NCBI RefSeq assembly: GCF_900141995.1
Contig: NZ_FQZA01000001.1
Span: forward strand, 162,392 to 226,391
Source: Palleronia salina
Lineage (GTDB): Bacteria; Pseudomonadota; Alphaproteobacteria; Rhodobacterales; Rhodobacteraceae
Length of the DNA stretch: 64,000 bases
Direction: 5' to 3'
This document shows positions 18,452-26,809 of the stretch, piece by piece. Position numbers and translations under genes: made by a program. The notes under the pieces are model-generated. The model ran no database searches. It was not told the DNA's origin and saw only the letters and a program-made list of their open reading frames with translations. The first letter of the stretch is position 1. Each line of letters begins with the position of its first letter.

Positions 18452-20293
18452 ATGGCGCGCGCACCCCTTCTCCAGCTCAATGGCATCTCGCTGACCTACG
18501 GCGGGAACCCGGTTTTCGACGATCTCGACCTCGTGGTGCATCCCGGCGACCGGGTGGCGCTGGTGGGGCGCAACGGCTCGGGCAAGTCGACCCTGATGAA
18601 GGTCATGGCCGGGCTGGTCGAGCCCGATCGGGGGGACGTCGTGCTGCCGCCCGGCACCACCGTCGGCTACATGGAGCAGGACCCGAGCATGAACGGGTTC
18701 GCCACGCTGGGCGACTTCGCCGCGAGCGAGCTGGATGCGGCGGAGGCCTACAAGGTCGAGATGGTGGCCGAGGGCCTGAAATTCGACCCTGCCGCCGACC
18801 CGGCCAAGGCCAGCGGCGGCGAACGGCGGCGCGCGGCGCTGGCGAAGTTGCTGGCCGAGGCGCCCGAGCTCATGCTGCTGGACGAGCCCACGAACCACCT
18901 GGATATCGAGGCCATCGCCTGGCTCGAGGACCAGCTGAAATCCAGCCGGGCGGGCTTCGTTCTCATCAGCCACGACCGGGCGTTCCTGAAGGCGCTGACT
19001 CGCGCCACGCTATGGATCGACCGGGGCGCGGTGCGCCGGCAGGAAAAGGGGTTCGAGGCCTTCGAGGAATGGCGCGACGCCACCTGGGAGGAAGAGGACA
19101 TCCAGCGCCACAAGCTCGACCGCAAGATCAAGGCCGAGGCGCGGTGGGCCGTGGAGGGCATCAGCGCCCGGCGCAAGCGCAACCAGGGCCGGGTGCGCGC
19201 CTTGCAGGACCTGCGCCAGCAGCGCGCCGACATGATCCGGCGGCAGGGGGCGGCCGCGCTGGACACCGCCACGGCGCCGGGCAGCGGCAAGCGCGTGATC
19301 GAGGCGCGGGGTATCTCGAAATCCTACGGCGACCGGACAATCCTCAGCCCCTTCGACATCCGCATCCAGCGCGGCGACCGGGTGGCCTTCGTGGGGCCCA
19401 ACGGCGTGGGCAAGACCACGGTGCTGAAGATGCTGACGGGCGAGCTGTCACCCGACACGGGCGAGGTGCAGCATGGCACCAACCTTGAGATCGCCGTCTT
19501 CGACCAGGCCCGCGCGCAGCTCGACCCGGACATGACCCTGTGGGAAAGCCTGACCGGCACGCCCGAGATGCGCGTGGGCGGCGCGGCCGACCAGGTCATG
19601 GTGCGCGGACAGCCCCGCCACGTGGTGGGCTACCTCAAGGATTTCCTGTTCTCCGAAAGCCAGGCCCGCGCGCCGGTGCGATCGCTGTCGGGGGGCGAGC
19701 GCGCGCGCCTGCTGCTGGCGCGCATCCTGGCGAAGCCGTCGAACCTGCTGGTGCTGGACGAGCCGACGAACGACCTGGATATCGAGACGCTGGACCTGTT
19801 GCAGGACGTGCTGGGCGATTACGACGGAACGGTCCTGCTGGTCAGCCACGACCGCGACTTCCTGGACCGGGTCGCCACCCAGACCGTCGCCTTCGAAGGC
19901 GGGGGCCGCGCCACGATCTATGCCGGCGGTTGGAGCGACTACCAGGCGCAAAGGCCCGACCGCGCCGCGCCCCAGCCGGCCGCGAAGCCGCAATCGCCGG
20001 GAAAGGCGCCGCAGAACGGCGGCGGGGGCGGGAAGGACAAGGGCGCCACGGGCGGCGGCAAGGCCTCGCGGCTGAGCTTCACCGAATCGCATCGTCTGAA
20101 CGCGTTGCCGGACGAGATCGCCCGGATCGAGGCGGAAATCGCCAAGCTCGAGGGCCTGCTGGCCGACCCCGAACTTTTCACCGCCGACCCCGTGAAATTC
20201 CGCAAGGCGACCGAGGCGCTGGCGTCGTGCCAGGACAAATTGTCGGCCGCCGAGGAAGAGTGGCTGGATCTTGCCGAAAAAGCAGGAGAATAG
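18452..20293 (+). CDS. uup: ABC-F family ATPase (Uup-like)
   Basis: A 613-residue soluble ABC-F protein with two nucleotide-binding domains and no membrane segments. Domain 1: Walker [10 protein letters not shown] near 44, signature SGGERRR, Walker [17 protein letters not shown] charged linker of about 80 residues follows. Domain 2: Walker [10 protein letters not shown], signature LSGGERARL, Walker [16 protein letters not shown]. After about residue 500 comes a Pro/Gly/Lys-rich spacer and a C-terminal coiled coil (residues about 540-613), the hallmark of Uup, which binds DNA and ribosomes. ABC-F proteins act at the ribosome. The second NTPNDLDIE-type motif favours Uup over EttA. Confidence 0.85.
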   Translation: MARAPLLQLNGISLTYGGNPVFDDLDLVVHPGDRVALVGRNGSGKSTLMKVMAGLVEPDRGDVVLPPGTTVGYMEQDPSMNGFATLGDFAASELDAAEAYKVEMVAEGLKFDPAADPAKASGGERRRAALAKLLAEAPELMLLDEPTNHLDIEAIAWLEDQLKSSRAGFVLISHDRAFLKALTRATLWIDRGAVRRQEKGFEAFEEWRDATWEEEDIQRHKLDRKIKAEARWAVEGISARRKRNQGRVRALQDLRQQRADMIRRQGAAALDTATAPGSGKRVIEARGISKSYGDRTILSPFDIRIQRGDRVAFVGPNGVGKTTVLKMLTGELSPDTGEVQHGTNLEIAVFDQARAQLDPDMTLWESLTGTPEMRVGGAADQVMVRGQPRHVVGYLKDFLFSESQARAPVRSLSGGERARLLLARILAKPSNLLVLDEPTNDLDIETLDLLQDVLGDYDGTVLLVSHDRDFLDRVATQTVAFEGGGRATIYAGGWSDYQAQRPDRAAPQPAAKPQSPGKAPQNGGGGGKDKGATGGGKASRLSFTESHRLNALPDEIARIEAEIAKLEGLLADPELFTADPVKFRKATEALASCQDKLSAAEEEWLDLAEKAGE

Positions 20294-20328
20294 GCGATGC
20301 AAATAGGTGGCACTCGCCTAGAATTGAG

Positions 20329-20368
20329 CAAAACACCGCTTGTTTTGGCGAAGTCCGGGGCAGATATT
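20329..20368 (+). promoter_or_regulatory. Promoter and overlapping inverted repeat upstream of the outer-membrane barrel gene
   Basis: A perfect inverted repeat CAAAACA-CCGCT-TGTTTTG (20329-20347) overlaps a possible -35 box TTGTTT (20340-20345); 17 bp further is GATATT (20363-20368) as -10. The layout fits a regulator site on the promoter of the barrel gene at 20486, giving a leader of roughly 110 nt. Confidence 0.38.
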
Positions 20369-20485
20369 TGCCGCGACCGCCACGCGTCATAGATGTCGTA
20401 TTGAGAAGGCGGGGTCGCCGAACGATCTGCGTGTAAGAAGGCAGCAGCGCCTCGCACCACAGCATTGAACCATGAAGGAGCAGAT

Positions 20486-21067
20486 ATGAAACTGCTGACT
20501 GTTTCCGCCGCCGCGATCGTCGCGGCTTCCACCGCGTTCGCCGGTGGCATCGAAACCGCCCCCGCGCCGATCGAGCCGCTGGCCCCGCTGCCGCCGGTCT
20601 CGACCGACTGGACCGGCGCCTATGCCGGTACCTCGTTGGGCTATGGCTCGAGCGATATCGGCACCGTGGCCGACCCGAACGGCGCGATCGCCGGCGTGTT
20701 CGCCGGTTACAACGTCGATTTCGGCAACACCGTCGTGGGCGCCGAGCTTGACCTGAACGCCGCCGATTTCGACGACGAACCGACCGCGTTCATCGACCGC
20801 GTGCACCGCCTGAAGGTGAAGGCCGGCTACGGCACCGGCGCGGCGCTGTTCTACGGCACCGTGGGTGCGGCCTATGCCTCGGGTGAGGTCGGTGGCGCCA
20901 GCGTCAGCGACAACGGCTACCTGTACGGTGTCGGCGTCGACTATGCCGTGTCCGACCGCTTCCACTATGGCCTGGAAGTGCTGCGTCACGAATTCGACGA
21001 TTTCGACAACAGCGGCATCGACGTGGATGCGACCACCGTCCAGGCGCGCTTCGGCTACCGCTTCTGA
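20486..21067 (+). CDS. Outer-membrane beta-barrel protein
   Basis: A 193-residue secreted protein: signal peptide 1-19 (AFA cleavage), a Pro-rich linker (APAPIEPLAPLPP), then alternating amphipathic strands rich in Gly, Asp, Tyr and Val, ending in ARFGYRF. The terminal aromatic residue and the WTGAYAGTSLGYG opening are typical of OmpW/Omp25-like eight-stranded porin-family proteins. The start is set at 20486 because AAGGAG lies 5 nt upstream; a longer start seven codons earlier would displace the signal peptide. Strong terminator follows. Function beyond outer-membrane structure is not evident. Confidence 0.82.
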   Translation: MKLLTVSAAAIVAASTAFAGGIETAPAPIEPLAPLPPVSTDWTGAYAGTSLGYGSSDIGTVADPNGAIAGVFAGYNVDFGNTVVGAELDLNAADFDDEPTAFIDRVHRLKVKAGYGTGAALFYGTVGAAYASGEVGGASVSDNGYLYGVGVDYAVSDRFHYGLEVLRHEFDDFDNSGIDVDATTVQARFGYRF

Positions 21068-21087
21068 TCGATCGATCTTTCGCGTTG

Positions 21088-21120
21088 AAAAGGGGCAGGC
21101 CGCGGGGCCTGCCCCTTTTT
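21088..21120 (+). terminator. Intrinsic terminator after the barrel gene
   Basis: A perfect 14-bp stem (AAAAGGGGCAGGCC with GGCCTGCCCCTTTT) around a GCGG loop, ending in a T-run. With A-run and T-run on opposite sides it can also serve the convergent gene that ends at 21120. Confidence 0.85.
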
Positions 21121-21944
21121 CATGTCCGGGGGCCGGTGTCCGTCAACATGGCATCCACCTCGGCGCCGGGCATGCCCCTGGTCAGCGGCGTGAAGTCGCC
21201 GTCCCGGAACATGGCGATGCCCGCATCGCGGATCGCGGCATGGGTGACGCGGGCCAGCGCGGATCCCAGCGAAATGCGCGCGGCGCCGGCCTGCGCCAGC
21301 GCGGCGCGGTCGTGCCGGGCCAGGGGACCGGCGGCCAGCACGTTCACCGGTTTCGACGTCGCGGTGCAGACCCGTTCCAGCGCCGCCAGGTCGCCTGGCA
21401 GCGGCACGTAAAGGACATCCGCACCGGCGGCATCGAACGCGGCGATCCGCGCGAGCGCCTCGTGCAGGTCGTAGCGGCCGTTCATCACCCCGTCGGCGCG
21501 GGCGCAGAAGACGAAGTCGCGGGGCAGCGCACGCGCCGCGGCGGCCCCGGCGTGGATGCGTTCGATGGCCAGGTCGCGGTCGTAATGGGCCGCGTCGGGA
21601 TGGGGCGTATCCTCGATGCTGATGCCGGCCAGGCCCGCCTCGGCGGCCAGGCGCACGGTTTCGGCCACGGTTTCGGGTGCGTCGCCCCAGCCATCCTCGA
21701 AATCGCCCGACACGGGCAGCTGGGTCGCGGCCACAAGGTCCTGCGCGTGGGCCAGCGCCTGGTCGCGGGTGAGGCTGCCGTCCGGCAGGCCCAGCGTGAA
21801 CGCCTGCGCCGCCGACGAGGTCGCGATGGCCCGCGCGCCCAGCGCCGCCAGCATCCGGGCCGAGCCCGCGTCCCAGGCATTGGCCAGGATGAACGGGTCG
21901 CCGGGGCGGTGCAGGGCGCGAAAGACCGCGCCCGGATCACTCAT
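21120..21944 (-). CDS. Isocitrate lyase/PEP mutase superfamily protein
   Basis: A 274-residue TIM-barrel enzyme of the ICL/PEP-mutase group (2-methylisocitrate lyase or oxaloacetate decarboxylase relatives). Motifs: LANAWDAGSARMLAALG at the N-terminus, PVSGDFEDGWGDAPETV with the metal-binding acidic residues, and GISIEDTPHP. The catalytic KKCGH loop of true isocitrate lyases is absent, so the substrate is probably another oxo- or hydroxy-acid. Its ATG overlaps the 3' end of the upstream RraA-like gene by 8 nt (ATGAGTGA), so the two are translationally coupled and likely act in one pathway. Confidence 0.82.
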   Translation of the reverse strand: MSDPGAVFRALHRPGDPFILANAWDAGSARMLAALGARAIATSSAAQAFTLGLPDGSLTRDQALAHAQDLVAATQLPVSGDFEDGWGDAPETVAETVRLAAEAGLAGISIEDTPHPDAAHYDRDLAIERIHAGAAAARALPRDFVFCARADGVMNGRYDLHEALARIAAFDAAGADVLYVPLPGDLAALERVCTATSKPVNVLAAGPLARHDRAALAQAGAARISLGSALARVTHAAIRDAGIAMFRDGDFTPLTRGMPGAEVDAMLTDTGPRT

Positions 21945-22623
21945 GGCGCGTCTCGGGGCCGCCGACCAGTTCGACGATGGCAGGCGGGACCTTGAGGCCG
22001 GCCTGCACCTCGGCATCCAGCGACGTCTCGGAATGGCGCACGGCGTCCAGCCGGGCGATCACGCTGTCGATCTGGTCGAAGGGCACGACGACCACGCCGT
22101 CCGCGTCGGCCACGATCATGTCGCCGGTGGCGACGTGCTGCCCGCCCAGCGCCATCGCGCCGCCCACCGTGCCGGGGCCGGTGGTGAAGGGCGAGCCCGG
22201 GTTCAGCCCCGTGCACCAGGCCGGAAGGCCCACCGCCTCGATCCCCTCGAGATCGCGCAGGGGCCCATCGGTGACGAGACCAACGGCGCCGCCGTTCTTC
22301 GCCATCCCGCAGACCCGGTCGCCCGAGGCCGAGCAGCCCTGCCAGCCCGCCACCCCGACCATCAGGATGTCGCCGGGCCGCACGAAGTTCAGGGCGGCCA
22401 GCGTGGCGAGGATATCGCCCGGCTGATTCTCGGCGCAGAGCGCGGGCCCGGCTACCCGGTGACGATGCCGGTCCAGCGGCGCGATGCGGGTGTCCAGCGA
22501 TCCGCGCCCGAACATGGCGTCCACGACGAAGCCGGTGGGCGTGTCCTGGAAGGCCGCGATCTGGGCCTCGGTGGGGCGCGGGCGGTCGCGTTTCACCACC
22601 AGCTTGACGGGTTCCTCGATCAT
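21937..22623 (-). CDS. RraA/HMG-aldolase family protein
   Basis: A 228-residue member of the family that includes RraA and class II 4-hydroxy-4-methyl-2-oxoglutarate/4-carboxy-4-hydroxy-2-oxoadipate aldolases. Typical segments: [34 protein letters not shown], and the active-site loop [14 protein letters not shown], plus the [16 protein letters not shown] strand. Because the neighbouring coupled gene is an ICL/PEP-mutase relative, an aldolase or lyase role in carbon catabolism is more likely than RNase regulation. Start at 22623 chosen for the GAGGGAGG Shine-Dalgarno just upstream. Confidence 0.8.
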   Translation of the reverse strand: MIEEPVKLVVKRDRPRPTEAQIAAFQDTPTGFVVDAMFGRGSLDTRIAPLDRHRHRVAGPALCAENQPGDILATLAALNFVRPGDILMVGVAGWQGCSASGDRVCGMAKNGGAVGLVTDGPLRDLEGIEAVGLPAWCTGLNPGSPFTTGPGTVGGAMALGGQHVATGDMIVADADGVVVVPFDQIDSVIARLDAVRHSETSLDAEVQAGLKVPPAIVELVGGPETRHE

Positions 22624-22712
22624 GTCTGCCTCCCTCTGCCTGACGGGGCGAGGGTGCGGCGGCGGGGCGGGTTCTGCAACGGGAATGTTGCGCGGGTCGT
22701 GGTGTCCGGCAC

Positions 22713-22736
22713 GAGGTATTTGGAGAAAGGTGAAAG
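22713..22736 (+). repeat. Dispersed intergenic repeat, copy B
   Basis: GAGGTATTTGGAGAAAGGTG followed by AAAG, lying in the 217-bp gap between divergent rraA-like and cysS genes. It matches copy C at 26748-26771 closely and copy A at 5793-5810 partly. The rest of this gap holds no recognisable gene; TGCAAC-GGGAAT-GTTGCG at about 22674-22691 is a small imperfect inverted repeat. Confidence 0.5.
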
Positions 22737-22840
22737 CCTGGGGCGCGCACCGTGACGGACGTCGGGCCGGTGGCGGGCGTGAGAGCGCGCGAGGCGCCGC
22801 GGGACTTGCGCCGTGGGCCGAGACTTGCCAAGAGGCGCCC

Positions 22841-24202
22841 ATGAGCTCGATCCGCCTGACCAACAGCGCAACCCGCCGCAAGGAAGACCTCACCCCGCTC
22901 GATCCGCGGAACGTGCGGGTGTATGTGTGCGGGCCGACGGTTTACGACCGCGCGCACCTGGGCAATGCGCGGCCGGCGATCGTGTTCGATGTGCTCTACC
23001 GCCTGCTGCGGCAGGTCTACGGCGCGGAGCATGTCACATACGTGCGCAACATCACCGACGTGGACGACAAGATCAACGCGCGCGCGGCCGAGACGGGTCG
23101 GTCCATCGGCGACATCACCGCCGAGACGACGGGGTGGTATTTCGAGGACATGGCCGCCATCGGCAACCTCATGCCGGACCACACGCCGCGCGCCACCGAT
23201 TACATCGCCCAGATGGTCACGATGATCGAGGACCTGGTGGCCAAGGGGCACGCCTACGCGGCCGAGGGGCACGTGCTGTTCCGCGTGCGGTCCTACGAGA
23301 ATTACGGTGCGCTCTCGGGCCGGTCGGTCGACGACATGCGCGCCGGCGCGCGGGTCGAGGTCGCGCCCTACAAGGAAGACCCGATGGACTTCGTCCTTTG
23401 GAAGCCGTCGGGCGACGGCCAGCCGGGATGGGACTCGCCCTGGGGTGTCGGGCGGCCGGGCTGGCATATCGAGTGCTCGGCCATGGCGGCGGACCTGCTG
23501 GGCGAAAGCTTCGACATCCACGGCGGCGGCAACGACCTGATGTTTCCGCACCACGAGAACGAGATCGCCCAGAGCTGCTGCGCCCATGGCGGGGCCCGGA
23601 TGGCGCAGGTCTGGCTGCATAACGAGATGCTGCAGGTCGAGGGCAAGAAGATGTCCAAGTCGCTGGGCAACTTCTTCACCGTGCGCGACTTGCTGGATCG
23701 CGGCGTTCCGGGCGAGGTGATCCGCTTCGTCATGCTGTCGACACATTACCGCAAGCCCATGGACTGGACTGATGCCAAGGCCCGCGAGGCGGAGGCGACC
23801 CTGCGGCGCTGGCGCGACCTCGCGGGCGATGCGGCGGCGGGGGACGCGGGGCCTGTGGTCGAGGCGCTGGCCGACGACCTGAACACGCCCGAGGCGCTGA
23901 CGCGCCTGCACGCCGCCGCGCGCGCGGGCGATGCCGGCGCACTGAAGGCCGGCGCGGCGATGCTGGGGCTGCTGGACGACGCCATGGGGGACTGGGCCGC
24001 CGCCCCGGAGACGGACCTGAGCGCGCTGGCCGAGCGGCTGCGCGAGACCCGCGCCACGGCGATGGCGACCAAGGATTTCGCCGAGCTGGACCGGATGAAG
24101 GCCGCGCTGCTGGCGGCGGGGGTCGAGGTGCGGATGTCGAAGGACAGCGTGGAGCTGCTGCCGACGGCCGATTTCGCGCCCGAGAAGCTGGACGGGGTGT
24201 GA
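22841..24202 (+). CDS. cysS: Cysteinyl-tRNA synthetase
   Basis: Charges tRNA-Cys. The 453-residue class Ia synthetase has the HIGH-type motif as AHLGNARP (about residues 39-46), the zinc ligands including CGPT near 30, the HIECSAM segment and HHENE, and the KMSKS loop [10 protein letters not shown]. The [17 protein letters not shown] block is diagnostic for CysRS. AAGAGG upstream of the ATG serves as Shine-Dalgarno. The C-terminal about 150 residues form the DALR-type anticodon domain. cimA follows after 88 nt on the same strand. Confidence 0.97.
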   Translation: MSSIRLTNSATRRKEDLTPLDPRNVRVYVCGPTVYDRAHLGNARPAIVFDVLYRLLRQVYGAEHVTYVRNITDVDDKINARAAETGRSIGDITAETTGWYFEDMAAIGNLMPDHTPRATDYIAQMVTMIEDLVAKGHAYAAEGHVLFRVRSYENYGALSGRSVDDMRAGARVEVAPYKEDPMDFVLWKPSGDGQPGWDSPWGVGRPGWHIECSAMAADLLGESFDIHGGGNDLMFPHHENEIAQSCCAHGGARMAQVWLHNEMLQVEGKKMSKSLGNFFTVRDLLDRGVPGEVIRFVMLSTHYRKPMDWTDAKAREAEATLRRWRDLAGDAAAGDAGPVVEALADDLNTPEALTRLHAAARAGDAGALKAGAAMLGLLDDAMGDWAAAPETDLSALAERLRETRATAMATKDFAELDRMKAALLAAGVEVRMSKDSVELLPTADFAPEKLDGV

Positions 24203-24290
24203 TGGCGATCGTGTTCACCGTGGGCTGTCCGTGCCGCTGGCACGAACGATCGGGCTACGTGCCCTGCCTTTCGAACAATCGGTGCACGCC

Positions 24291-25931
24291 ATGACCGACC
24301 GCCTCTACCTCTATGACACGACCCTGCGCGACGGGCAGCAGACCCAGGGCGTGCAGTTCTCGACCGACGACAAGCTGCGGATCACCGCGATGCTGGACGA
24401 CCTTGGCGTCGATCACATCGAGGGCGGCTGGCCGGGCGCGAACCCCACCGATAGCGCGTTCTTCGAGACGGTGCCGCAGACCCGTGCCACGATGACGGCC
24501 TTCGGCATGACCAAGCGGGCCGGACGCTCGGCCGCCAATGACGACGTGCTGGCCGCGGTCCTGAACGCCGGGACGAAATCGGTCTGCATCGTCGGCAAGA
24601 CCAACGCGAAACAGGTGCGCGAGGCGCTGGGGATCACGCTTGAGGAAAACCTCGAGAACATCCGCGCCTCGATCGCCCATATCGTGGCTCAGGGCCGCGA
24701 GGCGCTGTTCGATGCCGAGCATTTCTTCGACGGCTACGCCATCGACCCTGGCTACGCCCGCAGGTGCATCGCCACGGCGCTGGACGCGGGCGCCCGCTGG
24801 GCCGTGCTGTGCGACACTAATGGCGGCACGCTGCCCACGCGGATCGGCGACGTGGTGCGCGACCTGATCGCGCCGACGGACGGGGCCGAAGGCCTGCCCG
24901 GCGACCGGCTCGGCATCCACACCCACAACGATATCGGCATGGCCGAGGCCGGCGCGCTGGCTGCCGTCGATGCCGGCGTGCGGCAGGTGCAGGGCACGCT
25001 GAACGGCCTGGGCGAGCGCTGCGGCAACGCCAACCTCACCTCGCTGATCCCCACGCTGCTGCTGAAGGAGCCCTACGCCAGCCGCTATGCCACCGGCGTC
25101 ACGGCCGAGGGTCTTAAACGGCTCACCCGGATGTCCCGCGCGCTGGACGACATCCTGAACCGCGTGCCGCGCCCCAGCGCGCCCTATGTGGGCGCTTCGG
25201 CCTTCGCGCACAAGGCGGGCCTGCACGCCAGCGCCATCGCCAAGAACCCCGGCAGCTACGAACACGTGGACCCGTCCACGGTGGGCAACGCGCGCATCGT
25301 GCCCATGTCGAACCAGGCCGGCCAGTCGAACCTGCGCGCCCGGCTGACGGCGATGGGCCTGAAGGTCGAAAAGGGCGATCCGGCCTTGGGTCGCATCCTC
25401 GAGACGATCAAGGCGCGCGAGGCCGAGGGTTATTCCTACGACACGGCGCAGGCGAGCTTCGAGATGCTGGCGCGGCGCGAATTGAAGCTTCTGCCGGCCT
25501 TCTTCGAGGTCAAGCGCTACCGCGTCACGGTCGAGCGGCGGAAGAACAAGTACAACAGGATGATCACCCTGTCCGAGGCGGTCGTGGTGGTGAAAATCGG
25601 CGACGAGAAGAAGCTGAGCGTCAGCGAAAGCCTGGACGAGACCGGCAGCGACCGGGGCCCGGTCAACGCCCTGTCCAAGGCGCTGGCCAAGGACCTGGGG
25701 CCCTACCAGGACGCCATCGACGACATGCGGCTGGTGGATTTCAAGGTGCGCATCACCCAGGGCGGGACCGAGGCGGTGACGCGTGTCATCATCGACAGCG
25801 AGGATGGCAATGGCCGGCGCTGGTCCACCGTGGGCGTGTCGCCCAACATCGTGGACGCGAGCTTCGAGGCGCTGCTGGACGCGGTGCAGTGGAAGCTGAT
25901 CCGCGACGCCGGGGCGACGGCGACCGCGTGA
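24291..25931 (+). CDS. cimA: (R)-citramalate synthase
   Basis: Condenses pyruvate and acetyl-CoA to citramalate, the threonine-independent entry to isoleucine. The 546-residue length and sequence match the CimA/LeuA2 branch: YDTTLRDGQQTQGVQFS at residues 8-24 (R/D catalytic pair), HIEGGWPGANPTD, GIHTHNDIGMAEAGALAAVDAG, GLGERCGNANLTSLIP, and FAHKAGLHASAIAKNPGSYEH. The C-terminal part is a LeuA-type allosteric regulatory domain (TVERRKNKYNRMITLSEAV). GGWPG instead of the leucine-pathway motif and the overall length distinguish it from 2-isopropylmalate synthase. Start at 24291 excludes 20 non-conserved upstream codons. Confidence 0.94.
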   Translation: MTDRLYLYDTTLRDGQQTQGVQFSTDDKLRITAMLDDLGVDHIEGGWPGANPTDSAFFETVPQTRATMTAFGMTKRAGRSAANDDVLAAVLNAGTKSVCIVGKTNAKQVREALGITLEENLENIRASIAHIVAQGREALFDAEHFFDGYAIDPGYARRCIATALDAGARWAVLCDTNGGTLPTRIGDVVRDLIAPTDGAEGLPGDRLGIHTHNDIGMAEAGALAAVDAGVRQVQGTLNGLGERCGNANLTSLIPTLLLKEPYASRYATGVTAEGLKRLTRMSRALDDILNRVPRPSAPYVGASAFAHKAGLHASAIAKNPGSYEHVDPSTVGNARIVPMSNQAGQSNLRARLTAMGLKVEKGDPALGRILETIKAREAEGYSYDTAQASFEMLARRELKLLPAFFEVKRYRVTVERRKNKYNRMITLSEAVVVVKIGDEKKLSVSESLDETGSDRGPVNALSKALAKDLGPYQDAIDDMRLVDFKVRITQGGTEAVTRVIIDSEDGNGRRWSTVGVSPNIVDASFEALLDAVQWKLIRDAGATATA

Positions 25932-25954
25932 CGGACGCGGCCCGACGCCTACCT
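25928..25954 (+). promoter_or_regulatory. Candidate leaderless promoter of the NDUFAF6-like gene
   Basis: GTGACG (25928-25933, overlapping the cimA stop), 15 bp, CTACCT (25949-25954), then 8 nt to the ATG at 25963; no Shine-Dalgarno. The -10 box is identical to that before the ABC-F gene. Confidence 0.4.
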
Positions 25955-25962
25955 GTCTCGCC

Positions 25963-26703
25963 ATGAGTGTGAATGCCTGCGCCGCCGCCGTGCAAAGCGG
26001 CGATCCCGACCGGTTCCTGGCCGCCATGGCCGCGCCGCCGCATGCGCGGGCGGTGCTGTTCCCGATCTTCGCCTACAACCTCGAGATCGCCCGCGCGCCC
26101 TATGTCACGTCCGAGCCGATGCTGGCCGAGATAAGGCTGCAATGGTGGCGGGACGCGCTGGAGGAGATCCGCACCGGCCAGACGCCCCGCCGGCACGAGG
26201 TGGTCGAGCCGCTGGCCGCCATCCTCGACGCGCCCACCTGCGAGACGCTGACCCGCATCGCCGACGCGCGGCGCTGGGACATCGAAGGCGAGCCGTTCCT
26301 GAGCGAGGCGCAGTTCCGCGCCCATATCGACGCGAGCTCGGGCAACCTGCTGTGGTCCGCCGCGCATCTGCTGGGCGCGACGGACGAGGGGGCGGTGCGC
26401 AAGCTTGCCTTCGCCGACGGGCTCGCGCGGTGGTTCCAGGCGGTGCCGGAGATGCGGGCGCGCAACATGGCGCCTTTGGTGGACGACAGCGACGACGCCC
26501 TGCGTGCTTTGGCTGAGGAGGCGCTGGACGGGGTGAAAGGCCTGCGCCTGTCGCAACCCGCCCGGCACGCCACGCTGTCTGCGGCGGATGCCGTGGCCCT
26601 GCTGAAGGCGGTGGTGCAGGACCCCGCGCGGGTCCGGGACGGCGGATTGACGGTTTCGGAATTCGGCAAGCGGTGGCGGCGGCTGGTGGGCGGCCTGCGG
26701 TAG
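25963..26703 (+). CDS. Squalene/phytoene-synthase-fold protein, NDUFAF6-like
   Basis: A 246-residue protein of the trans-isoprenyl synthase fold. The recognisable motif is FPIFAYNLEIARAPYVTSEP followed by RLQWWRDALEEI. In true phytoene/squalene synthases this region carries an Asp-rich DxxxD motif; here it reads ARAPYVTSEP with no Asp pair. The second Asp-rich motif is also lost (ADGLARWFQAVPEMRAR). This matches the degenerate group that includes the mitochondrial complex I assembly factor NDUFAF6, so a complex I assembly or lipid-binding role is more likely than carotenoid synthesis. No carotenoid genes are nearby. Confidence 0.72.
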   Translation: MSVNACAAAVQSGDPDRFLAAMAAPPHARAVLFPIFAYNLEIARAPYVTSEPMLAEIRLQWWRDALEEIRTGQTPRRHEVVEPLAAILDAPTCETLTRIADARRWDIEGEPFLSEAQFRAHIDASSGNLLWSAAHLLGATDEGAVRKLAFADGLARWFQAVPEMRARNMAPLVDDSDDALRALAEEALDGVKGLRLSQPARHATLSAADAVALLKAVVQDPARVRDGGLTVSEFGKRWRRLVGGLR

Positions 26704-26747
26704 CCCTTCGGACCGATCGTCGGCCTAGGGGCGGCCGGCCGCGGAAT

Positions 26748-26771
26748 ATAGGTATTTATGGAAAGATGAAG
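26748..26771 (+). repeat. Dispersed intergenic repeat, copy C
   Basis: ATAGGTATTTATGGAAAGAT followed by GAAG, in the 106-bp gap between two convergent genes. It shares the [A/G]GGTATTT core and the GGA-AAG-TGAA tail with copy B. Confidence 0.5.
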
Positions 26772-26777
26772 CTGGTT

Positions 26778-26801
26778 CGGGTCCGGGAGAATTCGGACCC
26801 G
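26778..26801. terminator. Hairpin between convergent genes
   Basis: CGGGTCCG and CGGACCCG form a perfect 8-bp stem around an 8-nt loop, lying between the stops of the NDUFAF6-like gene and the MFS gene. No T-tract, so a bidirectional terminator is only likely. Confidence 0.45.
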
Positions 26802-26809
26802 CTTCCGGC

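Noticed and set aside
21066-21077. Three tandem GATC units after the outer-membrane barrel gene
   Set aside because: Too short to call a functional repeat; probably chance next to a strong terminator.
25963-26703. Phytoene synthase for carotenoids
   Set aside because: Both Asp-rich catalytic motifs are absent and no other crt genes are nearby.
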